Source of the DNA: Polluticoccus soli
GTDB taxonomy: Bacteria; Bacteroidota; Bacteroidia; Chitinophagales; Chitinophagaceae
Direction: 5' to 3'
DNA: 64,000 nt
Assembly: GCF_029269745.1 (NCBI RefSeq)
Contig: NZ_JARJHT010000001.1
Coordinates: 1,054,001-1,118,000 of the forward strand
Below are positions 29,066-36,313 of this stretch, in pieces; within the stretch, counting starts at the first letter, position 1; the number at the start of each line of letters is the position of its first letter. The position numbers and the translations under genes are program-made. The notes beneath the pieces are model-generated. The model did no database searches, was not told where the DNA came from, and saw only the letters and a list, made by a program, of their open reading frames with translations.

Positions 29066-29149
29066 GCAGGCAAAAAGGCAGCCCACGATGTTTAGCTTGA
29101 AACTGCTACATAGTATTGCTGCAATAGCAACCAATATGCTGCTGCCTGC
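29066..29149 (+). ncRNA. Predicted three-way-junction RNA, copy 1
   Basis: A closing helix is formed by GCAGGCA (29066-29072) with TGCCTGC (29143-29149), continued after a 5-base bulge by GCAGC (29078-29082) with GCTGC (29138-29142). It encloses two hairpins: TAGC/GCTA (29093-29108) and TTGCT/AGCAA (29116-29130). The second hairpin recurs in sequence at 29382. The fold is seen directly as complementary strings; expression is not shown. Confidence 0.55.
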
Positions 29150-29176
29150 GAAAGCACCTGCTAGACTCTGTATGTC

Positions 29177-29200
29177 GGGGGTTCGAATCCCCCTGCCGGT
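29177..29200 (+). ncRNA. tRNA-like module A: T-arm plus 3' acceptor strand only
   Basis: T-stem GGGGG/CCCCC (29177-29181 with 29189-29193) around the canonical T-loop TTCGAAT, then a 7-base strand TGCCGGT in the position of a 3' acceptor arm. The D-arm and anticodon arm expected upstream are missing and no CCA follows. The matching 5' acceptor strand ACCGGCA is found 243 bases downstream (29443-29449). This is not a functional tRNA gene in linear form. Confidence 0.7.
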
Positions 29201-29265
29201 AACGGTATAACTCAGTGGCTAGAGTAACAGACCAACCTGTGTGGGTTCGAATCCCACCTCCACCT
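29201..29265 (+). ncRNA. tRNA-like module B: cloverleaf with shortened anticodon arm
   Basis: After a 7-base acceptor-like strand come TA at positions 8-9, a D-arm ACTC/GAGT (29210-29213 with 29222-29225) with a GG-containing loop, an anticodon arm of only four pairs ACAG/CTGT with a 6-base loop ACCAAC, no variable loop, and a full T-arm GTGGG-TTCGAAT-CCCAC (29241-29257) followed by CTCCACC. The two acceptor strands do not pair with each other, and the loop cannot present an anticodon after U33. It is a tRNA derivative that should not decode. Confidence 0.7.
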
Positions 29266-29328
29266 TAGGAGAAGTTCAATGGTTGAACAATGGATTGTGG
29301 ATCCATGGTTATGAAGTAGGCCGCTTCT
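29266..29328 (+). ncRNA. tRNA-like module C: tRNA-His-like D and anticodon arms, no T-arm
   Basis: D-arm GTTC/GAAC (29274-29277 with 29285-29288), loop AATGGTT; anticodon arm ATGGA/TCCAT (29290-29294 with 29302-29306) with loop TTGTGGA, giving a GTG (His) anticodon at 29297-29299. It then departs from any tRNA: no TTCGA loop follows, only a weak GGTT/GGCC stem. Short AGAAG / CTTCT strands flank the module. It keeps the part of tRNA-His that anticodon nucleases recognise, but could not be a normal tRNA. Confidence 0.7.
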
Positions 29329-29353
29329 AAACAGGCCACCAACATCAGGAGTC

Positions 29354-29406
29354 GCTCATAACACCCTGCTGTTAGCGAACATTGCGAATAGCAACCTGCA
29401 ATGAGC
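29354..29406 (+). ncRNA. Predicted three-way-junction RNA, copy 2
   Basis: GCTCAT (29354-29359) pairs with ATGAGC (29401-29406) and encloses hairpins TAACA/TGTTA (29359-29374) and TTGC/GCAA (29382-29394). The one shared base between the first two helices means one pair must open. The second hairpin and its flank (ATTGC..AATAGCAACC) repeat copy 1, and the overall plan of a closing helix with two hairpins is the same. Confidence 0.5.
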
Positions 29407-29421
29407 TTTGAAAAACGCAGA

Positions 29422-29464
29422 TACCGTAATTGGGTAAAGAGCACCGGCAGTCACCAAAAGGTGA
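29422..29464 (+). ncRNA. Long-range partner strands and hairpin at the 3' side of the RNA array
   Basis: TACCGT (29422-29427) complements ACGGTA (29202-29207), and ACCGGCA (29443-29449) complements TGCCGGT (29194-29200). The two pairings are nested, so they could close the whole 29194-29449 domain. TACC/GGTA at 29422-29436 is a competing local hairpin. A separate hairpin TCACC-AAAA-GGTGA follows at 29451-29464. Confidence 0.45.
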
Positions 29465-29493
29465 TCGTCAGGACTTGTCTACACAATAACTAA

Positions 29494-29546
29494 AGCCGGC
29501 TTCCGCTTTGCGCGGGCGGGAATTATCGGCGGCTCCTTATTTTTTA
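29494..29546 (+). terminator. Probable terminator of the rtcB/RNA array transcript
   Basis: AGCCG (29494-29498) pairs with CGGCT (29530-29534) around an inner GC-rich hairpin CCGC/GCGG, followed by a T-rich run TTATTTTTTA. It separates the RNA array from the SPFH gene start 20 bases on, so that gene may depend on read-through. Confidence 0.55.
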
Positions 29547-29566
29547 AAATTCTTAAAACCCAAATT

Positions 29567-30667
29567 ATGTTGACTGTAAAGATCAAAGCGTACACAAAAG
29601 GCTTGGTGTACAAAAACAACAAATACATACGGATGCTGGACGAAGGACGGCATTGGTTAAATTTCAACGAAGACGTAATTGTCTACGATATGCATCGGCC
29701 ATTCGCGCCTGCGGATGATCTCAGCATCTATCTAAATGACTCACTGCTGGCAGATGCACTAGAGGTGGTAGATGTGAAGGACAACGAGATAGCTCTGAAA
29801 TTCGAGAATGGCTTGTTCAAAGCCGTGTTGCCAGCTGGCAGATATGCTTTCTGGAAAGGAATGAAAGAACTCTCCTTCATTAAAGCAGATGTTAGCAAGT
29901 ATGAAATAACAGAGCCAATAGACAGGCTGATACTTGCACGGCCTGAGCTGTTGCCTTACCTGCGGATATACACCGTAGAGAGCTATGAGCAGGGCTTGTT
30001 GTTTGTGGACGGGAAGTTTGCCTCAGAACTGAAGCCTGGCATTTACTACTTCTGGAAGAACCCAATAGTGTTGACCGTATACAAAGCGGACATCCGGCAA
30101 TTGCAACTGGAAATGAATGGCCAGGAGATATTGACGAAGGATAAAGCAAGCCTGCGGATCAACTTCACCGTACAATACAAGATCACCAACGTTGTAAAAG
30201 CATCGGAGAACAAAGAGTACGAAAAGCAATTGTACACCTTGATGCAGCTGGCCCTTCGGGAGCTGGTAGCCGGATACACGCTGGATGAACTGCTGGATAA
30301 AAGAGACGCAGTATCCAAAACGATACTGGACAATGTGCAGGATAGTGTGCTGGTTCTTGGAGTAGTGGTGTTGAACTGCGGCATAAGAGATATCATACTG
30401 CCGGGTGATGTAAAAGACATCATGAACCAGGTGTTGATAGCGGAGAAGAACGCGCAGGCGAACATCATCATGCGGCGGGAAGAAACAGCCAGCACAAGAA
30501 GCTTGCTAAACACTGCGCGGCTGATGGAAGACAACGAGATGTTGTTTAAGCTGAAGGAAATGGAATACGTCGAAAAGATAGCTGATAAGATCAATACACT
30601 TTCCGTAACAGGCAGTGGTGATCTTGTAGGACAGCTTAAAGAAATATTCGTTCCAGCAAAAAAATAA
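29567..30667 (+). CDS. SPFH/band-7 (slipin-like) protein downstream of rtcB
   Basis: A 366-residue protein with an SPFH core: VESYEQGLLFVDGKFASELKPGIYYFWKNPIVLTVYKADIRQLQLEMNGQEILTKDKASLRINFTVQYKI, then a helical LAEKNAQANI-type tail (VLIAEKNAQANIIMRREETASTRSLLNTARLMEDNEMLFKLKEMEYVEKIADKI). The N-terminal 130 residues repeat a similar beta pattern (GLVYKNNKYIRMLDEGRHWLNF). Unlike typical slipins it has no N-terminal membrane hairpin, so it may be peripheral or cytosolic. SPFH proteins form large ring or cage oligomers. Its place behind rtcB suggests a role in the RNA-repair cassette, perhaps as a scaffold; this is inference. Confidence 0.82.
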   Translation: MLTVKIKAYTKGLVYKNNKYIRMLDEGRHWLNFNEDVIVYDMHRPFAPADDLSIYLNDSLLADALEVVDVKDNEIALKFENGLFKAVLPAGRYAFWKGMKELSFIKADVSKYEITEPIDRLILARPELLPYLRIYTVESYEQGLLFVDGKFASELKPGIYYFWKNPIVLTVYKADIRQLQLEMNGQEILTKDKASLRINFTVQYKITNVVKASENKEYEKQLYTLMQLALRELVAGYTLDELLDKRDAVSKTILDNVQDSVLVLGVVVLNCGIRDIILPGDVKDIMNQVLIAEKNAQANIIMRREETASTRSLLNTARLMEDNEMLFKLKEMEYVEKIADKINTLSVTGSGDLVGQLKEIFVPAKK

Positions 30668-30693
30668 CCCCGGTTCGCCCGGGGTTTATTTTT
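30666..30693. terminator. Bidirectional terminator
   Basis: Stem ACCCCGG / CCGGGGT (30667-30673 with 30679-30685), TTCGC loop, A/T-rich flanks, between the SPFH gene and the convergent small lipoprotein gene. Confidence 0.85.
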
Positions 30694-30912
30694 CTATCTG
30701 CTCATTGTATCTTTCTTTGTTGTATCCAACTGCATGGTATCGAGCTGGTATGTTTCAGGCACTCCAGTCGTCATGTCGGGTGTCACAACAGTGGCAGTAT
30801 CGCTGCTGGGTGCAGAGTTAGTTGGATTGTCGGCATTGCACGAATTGCACGCAGCAAACGTACTGAAGAGCAGTATAACCAATAGGCTTCCTATCGCTTT
30901 CATGACTCGCAT
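30694..30912 (-). CDS. Small Thr/Asp-rich lipoprotein
   Basis: The 72-residue product has a lipoprotein signal ending TFAAC. The mature 50 residues are low-complexity and polar (NSCNADNPTNSAPSSDTATVVTPDMTTG ... DTMQLDTTKKDTMSR). No family recognised; such short lipoproteins are common in this phylum. A second ATG three codons in (30903) is equally possible. It converges on the SPFH gene. Confidence 0.6.
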   Translation of the reverse strand: MRVMKAIGSLLVILLFSTFAACNSCNADNPTNSAPSSDTATVVTPDMTTGVPETYQLDTMQLDTTKKDTMSR

Positions 30913-31095
30913 TTTTTATCGGTTGGCAGGTCAATAACCATGCCCTCAGTCATTAAAAAACGTACACATCGTATTGCCGGTTTATTATAACCGGATTATT
31001 TGCAGCAGTATGTGTATGCACCGGACGATTTAAACAAAATTTTAAGGATCGCAGGAATAGTTGTTGAACCGTCTTAACAGAATATTGTGTTATAG
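30913..31095. other. Intergenic region without a recognised element
   Basis: This divergent region separates the small lipoprotein gene from the phosphoesterase gene. I see an A/T-rich stretch and no exact promoter box, hairpin terminator or coding frame. Confidence 0.4.
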
Positions 31096-31914
31096 ATGAT
31101 GAAGAGATCTACGAGATTGACCTTGCTGATGATCATTTGCTTATGTACCATCTTCTTCGGCTGCAAAAAAACATTTGAGTACAGCCCGTATTCCGGAGAA
31201 ACAGATAAAACGTATACCGAGCTCAGAACCAGTAAGAACATTGACAAGATCATTGCCACAAACGTGGAAAACGACCGGTTCAAAGTGGCTTTCCTGAGTG
31301 ATACACATTACTTCCATGACGAACTTGAAGATGCGGTTGAACACATCAATGCCGACAACAGCATTTCTTTCGTGGTGATATGCGGCGACCTCTCTGACCA
31401 GGGCATGCAAAAAGAATACACCTATCTCTACGAACAGGGCCTGCGTCTAAACAAACCTATCCTCACCGTGATTGGCAATCACGACTACCTGGCTAATGCA
31501 GAAGACATCTACGCAACGATGTTCGGTCCCGTCAACTATACACTCGACTTTCATGGCTACCGTTTCATCTTCTTTGATAATGTCTTTTGGGAGAAGAATG
31601 CAACGCCTGATTTTAGTTGGCTGAACGCTCAGGCATCAGCAGCGGTCACCGAAAACAAGAAGCCTATACTCATCAGTCACATCCCCTTCTTTGGCGACCA
31701 GTATGATAGTACTTCAAGAGAAAAACACCTGCAGATAGTTCGTAACAACAATATTTCATTGTCCGTACACGGTCACCAACACACTTACTCATATACACAG
31801 ATAGGCGACAACAGCAAATGTCTCGTAGTGCCCAGCATTGGCAAAAAAAGTTATTGTATCGTGTCCTTCGGTGAACCACAGAAAGACCCCGTAGTGTCAA
31901 CCGTCAATTTTTAG
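31096..31914 (+). CDS. Calcineurin-like metallophosphoesterase lipoprotein
   Basis: A 272-residue protein with lipoprotein signal (CLCTIFFGC, Cys 23). The metallophosphoesterase motifs are in order: FLSDTHYFHDE, VICGDLSDQG, VIGNHDYL, ILISHIPFFGD and VHGHQHTYSY. This fold binds two metal ions and cleaves phosphomono- or diesters. The signal peptide places it outside the cytoplasm, but the substrate is unknown. The next gene starts 4 bases after its stop, so they form a two-gene operon. Confidence 0.87.
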   Translation: MMKRSTRLTLLMIICLCTIFFGCKKTFEYSPYSGETDKTYTELRTSKNIDKIIATNVENDRFKVAFLSDTHYFHDELEDAVEHINADNSISFVVICGDLSDQGMQKEYTYLYEQGLRLNKPILTVIGNHDYLANAEDIYATMFGPVNYTLDFHGYRFIFFDNVFWEKNATPDFSWLNAQASAAVTENKKPILISHIPFFGDQYDSTSREKHLQIVRNNNISLSVHGHQHTYSYTQIGDNSKCLVVPSIGKKSYCIVSFGEPQKDPVVSTVNF

Positions 31915-31917
31915 TCC

Positions 31918-32502
31918 ATGCGCATTATCCTGTCAATACTGCTTACGTTACTGTTGAACACAGGCATTCATGCGCAAAATGGCTTCCTGAAAACCATCCG
32001 TCCCGACCACGCCCAGCTACAGTATGCAGGTAACGTTGGCCTATTATCTGTTGGATTAGGCTATGACCTGGTCAAAGACAAACTACACGTTACATTGATG
32101 GATGGATTTGTACCCGCGTCTATCGCAGGCAGCAATATCAACACCGTTGCGTTAAAGTCAACGTACGACGTTGTTCACTTTGATATTGCTAGGAAAACAC
32201 TGTCACCCTATGCGGGTCTTGCTGCACATTTCGAAACCTCCGGCAATGCCTATTATACTAAGCTGCCAGATCGCTTTCTCGATCGTAAATACTATCAGAT
32301 GTCAGCATTTCACATGGCGATAGTTGCAGGAGGGAAGTTTGGATTGCCCTTAGGCTGCCGAAAAGGACAGAGACTGGAACTATATGTTGAAACAGGTACG
32401 CTTGATTCTTACGTGTATTACTATATCATGAACGAACCATTGAACTTCACAGACATGTTCAGCATGGCAATGGGAATCAGCTATCATTTTGGAAAGAAAT
32501 GA
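31918..32502 (+). CDS. Hypothetical envelope beta-barrel-like protein
   Basis: The 194-residue product has a signal peptide MRIILSILLTLLLNTGIHAQ. The mature chain contains several amphipathic strands (LQYAGNVGLLSVGLGYDLVKDKLHVTLMDGFVP, AFHMAIVAGGKFGLPL, MFSMAMGISYHFGKK) and ends in an aromatic-basic strand, resembling a small outer-membrane barrel. Family not recognised. It is translationally close to the phosphoesterase gene and its stop abuts the convergent PAS gene. Confidence 0.65.
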   Translation: MRIILSILLTLLLNTGIHAQNGFLKTIRPDHAQLQYAGNVGLLSVGLGYDLVKDKLHVTLMDGFVPASIAGSNINTVALKSTYDVVHFDIARKTLSPYAGLAAHFETSGNAYYTKLPDRFLDRKYYQMSAFHMAIVAGGKFGLPLGCRKGQRLELYVETGTLDSYVYYYIMNEPLNFTDMFSMAMGISYHFGKK

Positions 32503-33828
32503 TCAGTCAGTTTTCCCTGGCGCCGAATCTTGCGCCTTATGGTTGATATCCTTTACAGCTTCATCCAGCTTTTTGATCGTTTCGTTGATACCATTTATCA
32601 CGGTTGCATTCACAGGATCGGCTGGGTCAGCGGCATTGAACAATGCTGTTAAGCCTTGTATCGTCGTAATATGATTTCGAACCTTGTGCGACTGTACCCA
32701 AGCTATCTCACGCAATTGTTCGCTTTGTTTCTCGATGGTACCCTCATTATGCTTCTGGGCAGAAGTATCAATAAAGAAAACGGTCAGTCCATCTTCTGAA
32801 GGATAGGCATTTACCTCGATCCACAGCTCCAGTGTCTGGAAATAGTCTTCGAAGTGCACACTTCTTTTTGTATCAGCAGCCTGTTGTAAACATTCCTGCA
32901 GTTTAGTTCCATTTGCTTCAGGGAAACACTCCCATACATTATTTCCCAGCATCTCACTTCTTTTCCGTCGCAACATTCTTTCAGCTGCCGGGTTCACGTA
33001 TGTAAACTTCCAGTCCTTGTCTATGGTAAGGAACCCGTCGCCCACACTACCTAATATCTTTTCTATCTGGGTGGTTTTCTCCTGCAGTTCACGTTCGGCT
33101 TTTACATGGTCGTCAACATCGTACGCCAGCACAATAGTTGCCTCTTTCCCTTCAAACTCAATACCATGTGCGTGTACGTGCACATAAAATTGTTTACCGT
33201 CTTTACGCTGGTGCAGCCACCTGCCCGCATCAAAATACGAATCGGGCATCGACTGCCTTACTTTATAGAATCTTTCCCACTCGCTCTCGGGCCTGATGTC
33301 CAGAGCTGTCATTGCGAGAAATTCATTCTTCGTGTATTGATATTGTCGCAGCGCTGCTTCGTTTACCGCAAGAAAACGATGTGTGTCCTTTTCAAAAATA
33401 TACATGGGCACCGGGCTCTCCAGGAACAAACGTTTATAATCGTTCGCCATCCTTTTGCGCTCTATAGCATATTGTATGGACTTAGCCAGAACGCGGGCAT
33501 CAATTTCACCTTTAATCAGGTAATCCTGTGCACCAGCTTTAAGAATGTTATTTGCTACTTCCGTTTCAGACGTGCCGGTCAAAACGATAATTGGATTATA
33601 AACAAAATGATCGTTTACTTTTTTGAAGGTGAGCCGATACGGAGAATCGGGAAGACTCAGGTCTGTTAACACGACACTAACTTCTTTAGGATCGATCTTT
33701 TCCAGCTCGTGCAGTTGCGCACAACGTATCACTTTCTGCTCGTCGTAACCCATTGTCTTCAACAGGTTACGAAAGAGAAAATAAGTGTCGTCATTGTCTT
33801 CGATTATTACAATTTTCTCGTTAGTCAT
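32503..33828 (-). CDS. Receiver-PAS-PAS signalling protein with a kinase dimerisation helix but no ATPase domain
   Basis: About 441 residues from the ATG at 33828 (MTNEKIVIIEDNDDTYF). Residues 1-125 are a receiver domain with acidic DN(D), the phosphoacceptor Asp in VVLTDLSLPD and the conserved Lys in YLIKG. Two PAS domains follow (about 140-255 and 260-375: FLAVNEAALRQYQYTKNEFLAM; KFTYVNPAAERMLRRKRSEMLGNN). The C-terminus is a dimerisation helix LREIAWVQSHKVRNHITTIQGL, with a His in the position of the H-box, but the protein stops about 50 residues later without N, G1 or G2 boxes. It may act as a phosphotransfer or regulatory protein. Confidence 0.85.
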   Translation of the reverse strand: MTNEKIVIIEDNDDTYFLFRNLLKTMGYDEQKVIRCAQLHELEKIDPKEVSVVLTDLSLPDSPYRLTFKKVNDHFVYNPIIVLTGTSETEVANNILKAGAQDYLIKGEIDARVLAKSIQYAIERKRMANDYKRLFLESPVPMYIFEKDTHRFLAVNEAALRQYQYTKNEFLAMTALDIRPESEWERFYKVRQSMPDSYFDAGRWLHQRKDGKQFYVHVHAHGIEFEGKEATIVLAYDVDDHVKAERELQEKTTQIEKILGSVGDGFLTIDKDWKFTYVNPAAERMLRRKRSEMLGNNVWECFPEANGTKLQECLQQAADTKRSVHFEDYFQTLELWIEVNAYPSEDGLTVFFIDTSAQKHNEGTIEKQSEQLREIAWVQSHKVRNHITTIQGLTALFNAADPADPVNATVINGINETIKKLDEAVKDINHKAQDSAPGKTD

Positions 33829-33997
33829 TGCGGGTGGAGGAATGCACGCTAACTGCATAAAAAGCATGCCGATATGAATATGTGGCAGCAAAAACCCGCT
33901 TGCGTAAACAGCAATGCGAGAAGAGCATGTACACAAGTACTCCTATTACGACTACCTATACATCTAAGCAATAAGGATTGAAAACCAAAAATTTAGA

Positions 33998-36232
33998 TCA
34001 AGGCAGGCCTTTGCGAAGAAAGCCCGATATGAGGTATTTATCTCCCACTATCCAAACGCTATCGCCTTCGGCAAACTCCGTAGTGGAATCAGGATTAAGT
34101 ATCCTGCGCCCATAACGTTCAATTCCAACGATCAACCCATTTGTCTTTTCGCGGATACCACTTCCACGTATGGTTTGACCAATCAGCTCGGACCCAGGGT
34201 ATATCTCCATTTTCTTAAGCACTACCTCTTGTGGCGACGTTGCTTCGGGAGTTTTGCCGTTCAACGGTTCTATGTGTTTGCTGAACTGCTCCAGTTGCTC
34301 GTCAGTACCTATCACAAATAGCTTGTCGCCAGGATAGACTTTTTCATACCTGCTGGGAGCAGAGATGATGTAATCGCTCCGCTTAATCATGGCAATATTG
34401 ATACCCAATCGCTCCCTAAGCCCCATTTCCTCCAGGTTCATACCAGTAACAGGTGAGCCGACAGGCAAATTGAATTGCGCTATATGAGCATCCCAGGGCG
34501 CCAGCTCGTGCCGCGCCGCCTTCGCTTCCTGTATTTCGCGGTGGTGAAAATTGAAAAAGAACCGCTCTTCTATCCGGATATAAAACTCGTGGATCTGGTG
34601 AGAAAATATGATGGCCACCGCCACAAGGAACATAGTGCCGATCATTGCGACATAAAATGGGAAAAAGCTGAGCAACAGCACACTCATATACACAATACCA
34701 AGACCGGCCCGAATCAGGCGAAGGAACAACAACGGACCGCGGTATTTTTTATTTCCCCACAAATTGGCAAACGATTCAGGCTGCAGTTTACGTACAACCA
34801 GCGCCCACAACAACGGCGACAACACTAGCAGGCACAATACTGCGGTTATGATCAATCCGAGGTATCCATTCGTTACGTTGGCTGCTAGCCAAGGTGCTAC
34901 ATACCTCGAAAACATAAAGATGATCCCGAGTATCATGATAGAGAACAGCAGTACATAAAAGAAATAACTGCGCAGCACTATCTGCCAGTCGCTGGCCGCG
35001 CTAATCGATTGGGTACCCTCACTATAACGCATCAGTATCTTTCTCCACCGGGAAGGTAAATGCCTATCTATTGACGTATACAACGGTAGCGCCAGTTTCA
35101 CCATGTAGGGAGTAGAAAACGTGGTCAATACAGAAACAGCAACGGCTATGGGATATAGATAATCGCCTGTCACCTTTAAGGTGATACCGAGTGATGCTAT
35201 GATAAAAGAGAACTCCCCGATCTGTCCCATGCTCATACCTGCATATACCGATGTCTTTAGCGGCTGTCCTGCAATGAGCGCGCCCGATGTGACGCTGAAT
35301 ATCTTGCTGACAATGAATGCAATCGTGATGATGGTAATAGGCCCTGCATAGTTCACCAACACCTCAGGGTTGATCAGCATGCCCACCGATACAAAGAACA
35401 CTGCGCCAAACAGGTCCTTCACAGGACGTATCAATTGTTCAATACGCTCAGCCTGTGTTGTTTCTGCCAATATAGAGCCCATGATAAACGCGCCCAGTGC
35501 CGGGGAAAAACCGGCTTTAGATGCAAGTATCACCATCATGAGGCAAAGTCCGAGCGACACTACCAGCATGGTCTCATCGTTGAGTAACCTGCGCGTCCAC
35601 CGGAAGAAGCTGGGTATGAAGAAAATGCCTCCAATAAACCAGAGCAGCAGGAAGAAGATCAGTTTGACCACCGACAGCAACATTTCTGTGCCCGCAAACT
35701 GGCGACTTGCGGCAATTGTTGAAAGCAATACCATTAGCACAACTGCAACGAGGTCTTCAACAATAAGCACACCTAATACCAGGTTAGCAAAGCGCTTGCC
35801 TTTCAGGTTCATCTCATCAAAGGTGCGGATAATGATGGTGGTTGAGGCCACGGATAGTATACCACCAAGGAAGATGCAATCCATTAACGGCCAGCCCAGT
35901 GCACGACCTATGGAAAAACCAATGGCCAGCATTGCCGCGATCTCTATAAGCGCCGTAATAGATGCAGTACCTCCTATGCGCATTAACTTCTTGAAACTGA
36001 ATTCCAGACCGAGGTTGAACAGGAGAAATATCACCCCTATCTCAGCCCACAGCCTGATATTGTGCGGATCTGAAACAGTGGGGAACAAACTAAATCCCGG
36101 GCTCACCAGCAATCCCGCCAACAGGTATCCCAGTACCACGGGTTGCTTCAGCCTTTTAAATAACAGCGTGGTGATACCGGCTACAATGAGTATCAGCGCA
36201 AGATCCTGTATAAGTAAGGGAAGGTGCGACAT
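33998..36232 (-). CDS. Kef-type (CPA2) cation/proton antiporter with two RCK_C domains
   Basis: A 744-residue membrane protein. The first 390 residues are a CPA2 antiporter core of about 12 helices, with QPVVLGYLLAGLLVSPG, the GVLIVEDLVAVVLMVLLS helix carrying the ion-site Asp, and MSMGQIGEFSFIIASLG. A second block of four helices (about 415-545) is followed by two C-terminal RCK_C/TrkA_C-like domains (around 595-665 and 670-744). No Rossmann RCK_N domain with a GxGxxG motif is present. It probably exchanges K+ or Na+ for H+. Its setting close to a Kup operon supports a role in potassium balance. Confidence 0.88.
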   Translation of the reverse strand: MSHLPLLIQDLALILIVAGITTLLFKRLKQPVVLGYLLAGLLVSPGFSLFPTVSDPHNIRLWAEIGVIFLLFNLGLEFSFKKLMRIGGTASITALIEIAAMLAIGFSIGRALGWPLMDCIFLGGILSVASTTIIIRTFDEMNLKGKRFANLVLGVLIVEDLVAVVLMVLLSTIAASRQFAGTEMLLSVVKLIFFLLLWFIGGIFFIPSFFRWTRRLLNDETMLVVSLGLCLMMVILASKAGFSPALGAFIMGSILAETTQAERIEQLIRPVKDLFGAVFFVSVGMLINPEVLVNYAGPITIITIAFIVSKIFSVTSGALIAGQPLKTSVYAGMSMGQIGEFSFIIASLGITLKVTGDYLYPIAVAVSVLTTFSTPYMVKLALPLYTSIDRHLPSRWRKILMRYSEGTQSISAASDWQIVLRSYFFYVLLFSIMILGIIFMFSRYVAPWLAANVTNGYLGLIITAVLCLLVLSPLLWALVVRKLQPESFANLWGNKKYRGPLLFLRLIRAGLGIVYMSVLLLSFFPFYVAMIGTMFLVAVAIIFSHQIHEFYIRIEERFFFNFHHREIQEAKAARHELAPWDAHIAQFNLPVGSPVTGMNLEEMGLRERLGINIAMIKRSDYIISAPSRYEKVYPGDKLFVIGTDEQLEQFSKHIEPLNGKTPEATSPQEVVLKKMEIYPGSELIGQTIRGSGIREKTNGLIVGIERYGRRILNPDSTTEFAEGDSVWIVGDKYLISGFLRKGLP

Positions 36233-36313
36233 ACTTTGCTAAAATAGCACTTTCGCACCAGAGGCGGTAAACAACTCAGGCACAACGATGTCTACATTAC
36301 ATTAATTCAGCAA

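Noticed and set aside
29028-29210. Open frame of about 60 codons over the start of the RNA array
   Set aside because: It runs through the hairpins and tRNA-like T-arm, has no plausible protein composition, and the structured RNA explains the sequence better.
29020-29566. Genuine tRNA gene cluster after rtcB
   Set aside because: The modules lack acceptor pairing, a normal anticodon loop or a T-arm. None can fold as a complete tRNA, and no CCA ends are encoded.
32503-33828. Pseudogene call for the kinase-like protein lacking an ATPase domain
   Set aside because: The frame is intact, ends cleanly at a convergent neighbour, and similar ATPase-less forms are plausible. No remnant of an ATPase domain is seen downstream.
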